This document shows, in pieces, positions 55,616-64,000 of a stretch of DNA of 64,000 nt. The translations under genes were made by a program, and so were the position numbers. This DNA is from Camelus bactrianus. Taxonomy: Eukaryota; Chordata; Mammalia; Artiodactyla; Camelidae. The notes beneath the pieces were generated by a model. That model searched no databases. It was not told the origin of the DNA and saw only the letters and a list, made by a program, of their open reading frames with translations. How positions within the stretch are numbered: position 1 is the first letter of the stretch; each line of letters begins with the position of its first letter. Location of the stretch: assembly GCF_048773025.1 (NCBI RefSeq), contig NW_027413957.1, forward strand, positions 4,464,001-4,528,000. Reading direction: 5' to 3'.

Positions 55616-56565
55616 TCACCCCTCATCATGAAATCCAGTCACACCATCTGTGATTCATGTGACGCTTCCTTGAAAATAATTTTATTAAAACATCTGACAT
55701 ATAGTTGGCTGATTTCCTCAGTTCTGCCTGGACCTCCCTCTGCTCGCCCCTCTTTTCAGGAGGGCTTAATCCCTAGGTGTCCGCAGGCCTCTCTATCAGT
55801 GGCTAGCCATCCTCTCTGCCTTTGCGAAACCCACAGAAGTTCCAAAGTCTCTCTCAAGAAACACACACTTAAACACACATCCCCTCAGTCTGGCCCCTGA
55901 TCTTCAGCACACTCACATGCCACCTGAAGTTCATCCACAGACCCAAGATGAAGAATCTCTGGCTTAGAGGGAACCACATCTCCTTGTACTAAGTGGATTT
56001 AGGCATTTTGGTATTTTAACTTGGGATATAATTTTATTCCAGTAATTCATACAAACAATCTTTGCGTTTCCAAACAGCTGTATAATCCAGTTTCAAATTG
56101 TCCTGGCTTCTTAGTTCATTACAGAAACCCTGATCAAGCCCCCAGTGCCAAAAATGCAGGTGACTCACACAAGTTCTGCAGAGCCCAGTCGGTTCCCCTA
56201 GGCCCTGCCACAGCCCTCTAGGGCACTGTGAGTGAGCCATTAGGCAGGCCTTGGCCCACCGTGCTCAACTGGGGACTAAATCAACTTGTTTCATTACCCT
56301 ATTAAACCCCAAGTCTTTTATTTTGGTGCTATTTACAAGATAATGAGATCCAGCAAAGCCTAGTCATGAAAAAGATCTATTGCCTGTAATGAATTCTAAT
56401 TTTGCAAGCAGCTCCATCTCACATCAATAGCTAAACATAACATTACTGATTTGCCTTTACCTTGTTTGTCTGTAAATTTGATGCATTTCTACTCTTGACA
56501 ATAAATATTCATAAACTAAGCTAAATGGGTTTTAGAAATGCAGCCCCTTCACGTGTGAAGTGGAA
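55616..56565. other. Unassigned stretch, second hAT end and candidate regulatory block
   Basis: A second copy of the hAT terminus ('catccacagacccaagatga', then 'agaatctctggc') lies at about 55930-55967. The part 56262-56530 is repeat-free and AT-rich with forkhead-like words ('tgtttgtctgtaaa', 'ataaatattcataaa'). It may be conserved non-coding DNA, unproven. Confidence 0.4.
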
Positions 56566-56569
56566 TGCT

Positions 56570-56795
56570 GAAATTGAAAGAATATGAGCTCTGGAGTCAA
56601 GAGGAAAGTGTCTGAGTCACTGCACTGCCATTTCCTAGCTGTATCTTGCATTAAATCCTTGAAGTTTTCTGAGCCTCAGTTTCATGATCTGTACAATGGG
56701 GTTAATAAGGGACCCTTTCAAGATTGTTCTGAAGATTCAAATGACATGTTGGCTTCTAAAAGGGTTCTATAAGTTTCAAATGCTATGAATTTGTA
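56570..56795 (+). mobile_element. MIR SINE
   Basis: The run 'gagctctggagtcaagagga', then 'tttctgagcctcagtttcat', 'gatctgtacaatggggttaa' and 'gttctgaagattcaaatgac', is a MIR. Confidence 0.85.
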
Positions 56796-57030
56796 ATTAC
56801 TGTTTTCTGTTTCGTATGTAGATGATTTTTGAAAGAACAAACGACAAATGTGGATGAAAAGGACTAATGATGTTGAGTACCACTCTATACAAATACTAAC
56901 GGGAACTCATGCAGATTCCTTACTTATTATTGATATTAACCTTTAAGCATAAAAACACAGCATTTTGTAGATTTTGTAGAGACTAGGTAACGTCCACTTC
57001 TGCCATCCTTGATACTCCCTTTAAAATCAG
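56796..57030. other. Unassigned spacer
   Basis: Nothing was recognised. Confidence 0.3.
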
Positions 57031-57034
57031 TATG

Positions 57035-57200
57035 GGTTCGACATGGTGGAAAAGCCACAGGCTGAGAGGTGGGGCTTCACTTGTAACTTCAGCTCTGGCA
57101 GTGACGCGCCAGGTCACTGAACCACTCTGTGGTTCCGTTTCCTCCTCAGCCAGTGACGCTAATACCACCTGCTCAATTTATCCAATGAGATTAAACGGAC
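57035..57200 (+). mobile_element. MIR SINE
   Basis: The sequence 'ctggcagtgacgcgccaggt', then 'gtttcctcctcagccagtga' and 'ttatccaatgagattaaacg', is a MIR with retained CpGs. Confidence 0.7.
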
Positions 57201-57317
57201 TTTAAAAATCCGAGGGAAAAGAAAACAATCTTGAGGCACAGCAGCAGGGTGGAGAGAGAAGAAAGTCAAGGATGAGGAGGAGGAAGAGGGAAGTAAGGAG
57301 AAAGCAGATAAGGTTCT

Positions 57318-57560
57318 TGTTCGCCCTCGCGAGAGCTGCCGGCAGAGAGGAGGCCACAGAAGGAGAGGGGATCTGAAAGCCTTTCCACGGTGGGGGAGGC
57401 GGCGAGTGGGGCCAGACCTCCCAGGGAAGATTTGGTTCGCGGATCTGCTTCAAAAGCACCGCCGCGATCCTGTGCTGCGGACCCTGATTAGTAATCCAAT
57501 TGGCACGAACCCTAGAGACATATTTGTCGTAATTAAATTCCCAGAAAGTACAGGAGTTTG
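57318..57560. other. Small CpG patch with adjacent homeodomain-like sites
   Basis: About 13 CpGs occur in 57318-57482, unusual for this CpG-poor window. Immediately 3' are opposed TAATC half-sites ('gattagtaatcc', 57486-57497) and 'gtaattaaatt' (57529 onward). No gene start is evident on either side. It could be an enhancer, an orphan CpG patch or a distant alternative promoter. Confidence 0.5.
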
Positions 57561-57888
57561 ATAGAAACTTCAGATCAGCAGAAACAATTGGATTTATTTT
57601 GAGGCGTGCAGTAGGAGAAAAGGCAGCAGGAACTGTTTAAGAGGGATTCTGTGGGGGTCGGTTCAGTTAAGGTCTTTGTTTTCTTCAGAAGTCAAATCAT
57701 AGATGCTGGAAGGGTTTCAACCTGGAGCAGAAAAGGCTGTGATGTAGGAAGACAGTCAGGTTCGGGTTTGAAGTCTGGGCTGTCGAATCTAATGTGGGAA
57801 GGAGAGTTCTGTTCAGTTCAGTTCAAGGGCATTTTTGCCTTGGCACTTCCTGTGCCCCAGGCCTCGGACTGGATGTCAGTGATGCAAC
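57561..57888. other. Unassigned stretch
   Basis: A short direct repeat 'gttcagttcagttcaa' is the only structure seen. Confidence 0.3.
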
Positions 57889-57889
57889 T

Positions 57890-57965
57890 TTTCAGCTATT
57901 TGACAAACATTAACTGCGCATCCACTAGATGCCAGAGTGTACAGGCTAGAATGTCCTAAACATTG
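57890..57965 (-). mobile_element. Possible L2 3' end, reverse
   Basis: The run 'catccactagatgccagagt' and the surrounding bases recall the reversed L2 terminus. It is weak. Confidence 0.35.
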
Positions 57966-58795
57966 TACCTGAAACATGGCCAGTCCCCCAGAGCCCCTGT
58001 GGATCGGGCGCTCTTCTAACTCCCACTTTACACAGATGAGCACAGTGCAGAGGCCAGGAGCCACGTCCCTGTGTGACTGACGCCCAGCACTGGCCTCTTC
58101 CCTGCACCGGGCTGTCTACCTCAGGATGTGGGCACAGGGAGGGCCTGGACAGGTCCGGGAATGGGAGGCTCCATCTTGCTTCCTTCGGGAGAGAGGGTTT
58201 GTCAGCCTCCATAGAGGCAGCGGCAGGGTGGAAGGTGGGGCACATTGGGGCCACCAAGAAACCAGTGAAGAATGAGATGAATGAGATGTAAGAGATGAGC
58301 CAATAGATGTGGGCCCAGTTTGTGAAGGAAGAGGCAAAACTAAAAAGGGCAGAAGGAACAGTAGCAGGTAAGGGGAGGCAGTAGAAGAGGGAAGAAAGAT
58401 GAGGCTAGGTCAAAAGAAACCTGGAAGCACTAATTAAAGTAACACCATCGGGGAGAAAGCGCATCACAGAACAGGTAATACAAATAATCTAAGAACACAG
58501 GAAGCTCAAGACAGAGCCTGTGGGGCTCTGAGAGCAAAGAAACAGGATGTAATTTTAGTGTAAGAAACAAGGCTGAATACAAAGAAGGACATGCATTATG
58601 CATGAAAGGACATGGCTTCCAGGATCCACACCGTGGGCATCAGGGGGAGGAAGTCATCCAGGAGAGGAAGTCTGCCCAGCTCACACCATGTGGGGTATCT
58701 GAGGCCTGAGCTGGACATGTGTGTTGAGAGAAAGGCGCAAAACTAACCCTTCATCTCCAGATGTGTAGACAATGCATAACATTCTTCATTGCTGT
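57966..58795. other. Unassigned stretch
   Basis: Purine-rich on the plus strand; possibly degraded reverse L2. No gene was recognised. Confidence 0.3.
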
Positions 58796-58797
58796 AA

Positions 58798-58991
58798 TGA
58801 AGTAGTTCTTGACTGGGAGCAATTTTGCCCCCCAGGGACATACTGTCATGACTAGGGTGGGGAGGGTGCAACCGGCATCTAGTGAGTAGAGGGCATGGAT
58901 GCTGCTAAATATCTTACAGTGCCCAGGAGAACCCCTGCAACAAAGGGTTATCCAACCAAAAGTCTCAGTGGTGCCCAGGGCAAGAAACTCG
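58798..58991 (+). mobile_element. MER20 hAT-Charlie transposon
   Basis: The sequence 'gcaattttgccccccaggga', 'ggcatctagtgagtagaggg', 'gatgctgctaaatatcttac' and 'gggttatccaaccaaaagtc' is a near full-length MER20 MITE. MER20 copies have been reported as regulatory elements in placental mammal endometrium. Nothing here shows that this copy is active. Confidence 0.85.
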
Positions 58992-59988
58992 TAAGTGTTC
59001 TCATCTCCATCTGAGGTCCCTGTTCTCATGGATGGTGGTGGTGAAGGGTACCTTAAAAGCTCCTAATTAATGGAAACTCAGTTCTCTGTCCATCAGAAAG
59101 AGTCTCTTCTGGGTTAACTTAGTACCTCTGGGTAAATGCTCAGTGTTCCAGGGTTTCTCAGCCCACCCCTATTTCCATCTCCCCAAGATGGCAACAGAGG
59201 TTGATATGGGGGTCCCTGTGTGCCTCCTCACTGGCCTCTACACTAATGCCCCAGATACCCTCACTCCATCACTGAGCTTCCCTAACCTTCCTGGCATCCA
59301 CTGATGAGGTCCAGAGCTTGTGAAATATAGAGTCCTTTCTCTCAGCCCAGTCTGGGCCCAGTGTTGCATTCCACCTTGCTGACTTGGCCCTGCCTCAGCC
59401 TGTCACTGTCCTTCAGGTCCTCTGAGTCTCAGCACATCCTCCATCCAGCCCCTGGATGAAGCTATCCACCTTCAGCCTCTGCCATGGGGCCACCTTATCC
59501 TTTACCACTGTGGCCCCATGGCAGGTCTGTTGGCTCTCAACACCCAGCTCCCTTCTGTGTCCTCCACTGGGAGCATGTGGAAACATCTGGATCCCAGGTA
59601 AGTGTTCTTGCATTTCTCCTCCATTATGATTGCCCCATAATGAGGAACTCTCTGAAAGGTGGTCTCCCAGAGTCCCAGGGAGCAAAGATGGCTTAAATCC
59701 AGTGTATTGTCAATTCCTCCTTAAACCTGGTTGGAATACTTTTGTCAAACCTCCACTCCTCAGCAGGTTCCACTCTCATTAATAAGGAGTGGGTGGGAGA
59801 GGTGGCAAACTGCTATCTGGCTTCTTCCTCATATTTCTCTCTTTCATTTCCCTCTCTGCCACCTCTCAGTATGCTCCACTTTTGTTCCTAAATAGTAGAC
59901 CCTTTGCTTGCATCATAGATCATATTTTGTGTTTTCCCAATTGATGACTTATATAGTAAAACTCTAGAGTCCTAGTTAACCAGGCTTG
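58992..59988. other. Unassigned stretch
   Basis: About 1 kb with no recognised repeat or gene. Confidence 0.35.
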
Positions 59989-60022
59989 CCCTTTCCTTCC
60001 TTTCCTCCCTCCCTTCCTTCAC
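59989..60022 (+). repeat. (CCTT)n short tract
   Basis: Impure CCTT units lie at the 3' (tail) end of the adjacent reverse L1. Confidence 0.85.
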
Positions 60023-60023
60023 A

Positions 60024-60740
60024 GCTTTATTGACATATAACTCACTTACTATAAAATTCACCCTTTTAAAGTGTACAATTCAGTGGTTTTTAGTGTATTC
60101 ACAAAGTTATACAACCACGACCACTACCTTACTGTAGAACAATTTCATCACCCCAAAAGTAGCCCCAAATCCATTAGCAGTCCCAATTCCCCTCCTCCAA
60201 CAATCCCTGCTGACCATGATTCTACCTTCTGTGTTTATGGATTTGCCTACTCTGGGCATTTCTGTAAATGGAATCATACAATATGTGGCCCTTAGTGACT
60301 AGCTTCTTTCACTTAACACAATGCTTTCAAGGATCAACCATGCTATAGCCTGTACCATGCTCTTTTATGGCTGAATAATATTCCACTGTATGGACAGACC
60401 ACATACTGCTAATCCATTCATCAGCCGATAGACACGTAGATTGTTTCCATATTTTGGCTGTTATAAATAATGCTTCCATGAACATTCATATCCAGACTTT
60501 TTTTTTGAACATAGGTTTTCCTTTCTCTTGGATATATATCAAGCAGTTGAATTGCTGGGTCATAGAAAACTCTATGTTTAACTTTTTGAGGAACTGTGAC
60601 ACTGCTTTTCAAAGTAGTGGTACCATTTTACATTCCCACCAGCAATGCAGTTTGTAGCCCTGCATCCTTGTCAGCACTTGGATTATCAGTTTTTCACGCT
60701 AGCCATCAGTGTGAGTGTAACAGTTTGGCCTTTTGATATA
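60024..60740 (-). mobile_element. L1M 3' end, reverse
   Basis: The plus strand is the reverse of an L1M 3' UTR and ORF2 end: 'aaagtgtacaattcagtggt', 'ttcatcaccccaaaagtagc', 'tggatttgcctactctgggc', 'atggctgaataatattccac', 'attgctgggtcatagaaaac' and 'cattcccaccagcaatgcag'. It is closely related in type to the copy at 21888-22300. Confidence 0.9.
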
Positions 60741-61585
60741 GAAAAGAAATTTTGGAAATTTAGAGATTCCTGACTCTAAAGGCCATTGTCTCCATGAGGA
60801 CTTAAACACTTCTAAGTAGATGATTAAAACCTAATAATGACTTAAAGCACTGCAGTCTACTGATTTAATGGCAGAGGGTGATGGAGGAAGTGACAGGGCA
60901 TTTTGATTTAAGAAGAATGAAAGATGTTTTGTTTGGGTCCCTGATACACACACACATAGATGTGAGAGTGGAAAAGAGCACCATTGGGAATGGGTATGAC
61001 CATACGACCCCTAAAATACAGAGGAAAGAGAAACTATATCAAATGTTATTTGCTTGGAGGGTGATGGTGGCAGGCAATATCAACTGCATCAATGAAAAAA
61101 GGATGACAGTGTTGAAAGCAGCCAAAACATGCCAAATATTTAGAATTGGCAAAGAAGAATCCTGAAATGAAGACTACTTACAAATATCCTTTGGGAAAAA
61201 ATAGTTACAGAAAAGAAGTAAGATAGCAGAATTGCTAGGAAGTAAGTGCTTTAGAATAGGTGCTGTGTAGTCAAAAGGGAAATGTACTGACTTTTCTGAT
61301 TATACTTTGGTAACAACTGAAATTAATGCATCAAAAGACAGAACGCTTGACATGGATATAGAGAGGATATGTACATGCCTGTTAGAACAGAGCAAAATTT
61401 AAATTCTGCTAATAGACAATATCAAGGAATGCAAAGCTTCTCTGCTGTCTAAGATGCTAGGGAGCACAGGACCTGCTCTGAGAAGACAAAGTTGACTCAA
61501 GATACGTGCCTTCAAGAGACCGTCTCAAGGATAAAATCTAAGAAACTCTATTATGGGGGAACCGACCTATCTCAGAAGAGCTGCA
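60741..61585. other. Unassigned stretch
   Basis: A 95-codon open frame (60878-61165 plus) has no recognisable domain. No repeat was recognised. Confidence 0.35.
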
Positions 61586-61589
61586 GCCT

Positions 61590-61815
61590 GTTGTGGTGAA
61601 AAGACAAAAGGCTTGGACGCAGGCACAGCTTTCAAGTCTGGCTTTATAAACTTAGGCAAGGTGTTCATCCTGCCCAGGCCTCAGAAGGCTCATCTGTGAA
61701 GTGGGGTGAATAATAATATTTACCACAGAGGTTAATTGGCTGGTTGACTGTTGGGTAATTAAATGACACAGCATCTGTAAAGTAACTGGGCATACGGTAG
61801 GCACTTATTATATGA
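61590..61815 (+). mobile_element. MIR SINE
   Basis: The run 'cttaggcaaggtgttcatcc', then 'ggctcatctgtgaagtgggg' and 'taattaaatgacacagcatc', with 'acggtaggcacttattatat', is a MIR. Confidence 0.8.
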
Positions 61816-62145
61816 CAGTATATCGGTAATACTATTGGGTACAACAACGGCCTTTAAAAGAGAGATGAGGGATGTTAGAAACTGGATGCCCCTGGAATCC
61901 TTGAATGTGAACTACGTTAAATTAGCAGCAAACTCATACCCAAGACAGGCAAGGCTATCGAGAGGACTTATCCAGAGATAACTGGTAGACTTGGACTTGC
62001 GATATGGCAGAAAATGCCCATTGAGGGAAGTTAGAAAGGATATTTATTATGGGTGAATGAGGGAAAATTCATCCAATCCTCAACAAATCTTGAGTTTCTC
62101 TCCAAGCTGTGGTGTGTTGGGGTATCCAACAGGACCCCTGGGAGC
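61816..62145. other. Unassigned stretch
   Basis: Nothing was recognised. Confidence 0.3.
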
Positions 62146-62149
62146 CCAT

Positions 62150-62400
62150 GTGGCCACTTCTCAGTGATGCTTTCCCTGACCTTCCTGTTTAATGTGGCCC
62201 CCCAGCACTCCTTACCACCCATCCCCGCTTGTGTCATGTCCTGCACTGCGCTCTGCACTGTCTCACAGTCTGTTAACGCCAGCTTCACCAGGGAAGGGTC
62301 TGTACCTCTGTCATTCACTGCTCTATACTCAGTGCCCAGAACCGCACCTGGCACACAGTAGGCACTTAAAATATCTCATGAGAGACTAAATGATTTAGTT
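62150..62400 (+). mobile_element. L2 3' end
   Basis: The sequence 'gtgatgctttccctgacctt', 'cccagcactccttaccaccc', 'cactgctctatactcagtgc' and 'cctggcacacagtaggcact' is the L2 3' UTR. Confidence 0.75.
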
Positions 62401-62835
62401 AATGAATACATAAATGATTTATTCAATATCAATGCAATTACATGTCCAAGATCAACGGGCAGAAAAGTTAGAATAAAGGGGGTGGGAAGAGAAATGAAAG
62501 TGAAGCAGGGAGTGAGGCAGAACCCCCCACAGCACCCCTTCCCTTGTGTGGTCCCTGTGGGCCCGCTAATATGGTCTACAGATCAGTGGAGATAAAAATA
62601 AAAAAAGAACACTTAATAACAGTTGCACGAGACCCCACCATGAAGCCTGGTCCTGGTCCAAGGTCGCTCTTTGATTTGATCTCAGAGGATGCATGGGTGG
62701 ACTTGGCGGCTCAGGCCACCCCTGCATGTCTCAGAGGCACGTGTCAAGTTCTGCAGCGTGGGAAGCTCACACACAGATGTCCACCCAGGGCACAGGTGTT
62801 GGGAATTTCTCGTTTGGTGTCTTTTCCACCCTTAG
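62401..62835. other. Unassigned stretch
   Basis: No gene or repeat was recognised. Confidence 0.3.
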
Positions 62836-63193
62836 TGTTATGGACTCAATGTTTGTGTCCCTGTCACATTCACATGTTGAAGCCCTACCCCCTGAATGTG
62901 GTGGTGTTTAGAGATGGTACCTGGGGGAGGTGATGCGGGTTAGATGAGGTCATGAGGCTGGAGCTCCCATGGTGGGATTAGAGTCAGACACCAGCGAGCC
63001 TGCCCCACCCCTCTCCGTGCACTCAGAGGGAAGGCCGTGTGTGCATACAACGCGAGGTGCCCATCTGCAAGCCAGAGTCCTCGCTAGAATCCAGCCATGC
63101 TGGCACCCTGAGCCCAGACTTCTAGCATCCAGAATGATGAGAAAATACCCAGTCTGTGGTATTGTGTTATGGCAGCTTGAGCTGACTGAGACA
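62836..63193 (+). mobile_element. MaLR (MST/MLT1A-type) solo LTR fossil
   Basis: The element starts TGTTATGGACT and ends ACTGAGACA. It reads as a MaLR LTR ('cacatgttgaagccctaccc', 'gttagatgaggtcatgaggc', 'catctgcaagccagagtcct', 'gaatccagccatgctggcac'). It is a relic with no internal region and no clear 5-bp duplication, probably of early placental age by family. Confidence 0.88.
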
Positions 63194-63573
63194 GTATTCA
63201 GCACCCAGGGACAACTTACACCCTACACAGTGTAAATCTGGGCCCAATGTCTGCTTTTTAAAAAACTTGAAATTCTTGCTTTGCTGAATCTCATGGGGTA
63301 ATCTCTGCTTTTCTGCACTTGTACTAGGAGTTTTCTATTTTGGTCCACGTCAGTGCCTCCTGTGGCCCACCACGCCAGTCGCAGCTGAGCGAGCTCATGT
63401 GTTACATCACTTCCGCAAGAGCAGCAGAAGAAAGGCAGCACGGATTCAAAATATCAGCAAGAGTAGGCCTAAGAAGCAGGAGCCAAAATTAGTGGGACAA
63501 AGAGTAAGCTATGAACACGGGGCTCAAATGGAAAAGTAGCAGCATGAATGCACAGGTGAAAGGAGGGCTCGTC
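63194..63573. other. Unassigned stretch
   Basis: Nothing was recognised. Confidence 0.3.
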
Positions 63574-63588
63574 AGAATCCTTCACAAT

Positions 63589-63849
63589 GAGACAAACTTA
63601 TGGTCACAGTGGGGCAGGGAAGGTGGGAGGAGGGATAAATTGGGAGTTTGGGATTAGCAGACAGAAACCACTATATACAGACTAGATAAACAGCAAGGTC
63701 CCACTGTATAGTTCAGGGAACTATATTCAATATCTTGTAATAACCTACACTGAAAAAGAATATGAAAAAATATATATAACTGAATCACTATGCTGTACAC
63801 CAGAAATGAAGACAACATTGTACGTTGACTTTACTTCAATTAAAAAAAA
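63589..63849 (+). mobile_element. Young L1 3' tail with perfect target duplication
   Basis: This 261-bp copy of the artiodactyl L1 3' UTR runs 'ggggcagggaaggtgggagg', 'gtcccactgtatagttcagg', 'gctgtacaccagaaatgaag' and 'acgttgactttacttcaatt' plus an A-tail. The 15-bp duplication 'agaatccttcacaat' is identical on both sides (63574-63588 and 63850-63864), so this is among the youngest insertions in the window. Confidence 0.96.
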
Positions 63850-63864
63850 AGAATCCTTCACAAT

Positions 63865-64000
63865 TGTTTGTAGGGAAATATGATGCTAAAAGAAATTGGT
63901 GCATGGGAATAAAAACATCAGAAAAGGAAGGGATGGCTCGAGGATTTGGGAGTTTGTCATGAAGAAATCGTAAGACTGATGAGGAACGTTCTGACACCAG
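63865..64000. other. Unassigned right edge
   Basis: Nothing was recognised. Confidence 0.3.

Noticed and set aside
60878-61165. 95-codon frame as a possible small gene
   Set aside because: No domain, no exon signals and no neighbouring exons could be identified.

Overview
This window looks like vertebrate nuclear DNA from an even-toed ungulate, most probably a camelid (camel, llama or alpaca). The diagnosis rests on five copies of a tRNA-derived SINE of the camelid Vic type. They carry a Pol III A box and B box, end in a short A/T-rich tail, and are flanked by matching target-site duplications. It is supported by several young L1 3' ends of the kind seen in cetartiodactyls. No bovid (Bov-tA, BovB) or pig (PRE-1) repeats were seen. 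No bacterial, plasmid, phage or CRISPR features are present.

I found no protein-coding gene, spliced exon, tRNA, rRNA or other RNA gene that I can support. The longest open frames (up to about 215 codons) are accounted for by old repeats or low-complexity tracts, or show no recognisable domain. The window reads as intergenic or deep intronic DNA built mostly from ancient repeats: about 26 MIR SINEs, about 20 L2 LINE pieces, a dozen L1 pieces of several ages, five MaLR-type LTR fossils and a few hAT transposon relics (MER5A, MER20 and others). Five Vic SINEs lie on top. An envelope-like retroviral fossil may lie at the left edge.

Layout: 1-5 kb holds the possible ERV relic, L2 and MIR, an L1 nested in an L2, and a large AAGG/AAAG tract. 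7.5-11.6 kb holds an L1 5' end with an ORF1 fragment, several L2 pieces, and an MLT1 LTR split by a young L1. 12.8-19.5 kb holds three Vic SINEs, a pure 128-bp pyrimidine tract, and many MIR and L2 copies. 21.4-26.9 kb is L2-rich; it includes an L1 inserted in an L2 with a perfect 14-bp duplication and a 1.6 kb reverse-oriented L2. 30-31 kb has an LTR with its 5-bp duplication intact. 34.5-39.3 kb is a stack of L2 and two L1s. 40-46.8 kb has two reverse LTRs, an hAT inside a MIR, and a Vic SINE. 49-54.1 kb has a tiny L1 tail, L2 with MER5A and a second hAT, and a 1.4 kb L1. 55-64 kb has hAT relics including MER20, a small CpG patch, an L1 3' end, a MaLR LTR and a young L1 tail with a perfect 15-bp duplication.

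There is no evidence of genes working together. The unique stretches that deserve a functional test are short candidate regulatory blocks near 18.64-18.83, 29.64-29.96, 34.02-34.44, 47.24-47.44, 56.26-56.53 and 57.32-57.56 kb. They were picked by eye (AT-rich homeodomain-like cores, palindromes, retained CpGs), not by alignment. Repeat family names come from remembered consensus sequences and boundaries are good to roughly 10-40 bases unless a target-site duplication is quoted. I did not find a convincing new biological system here.
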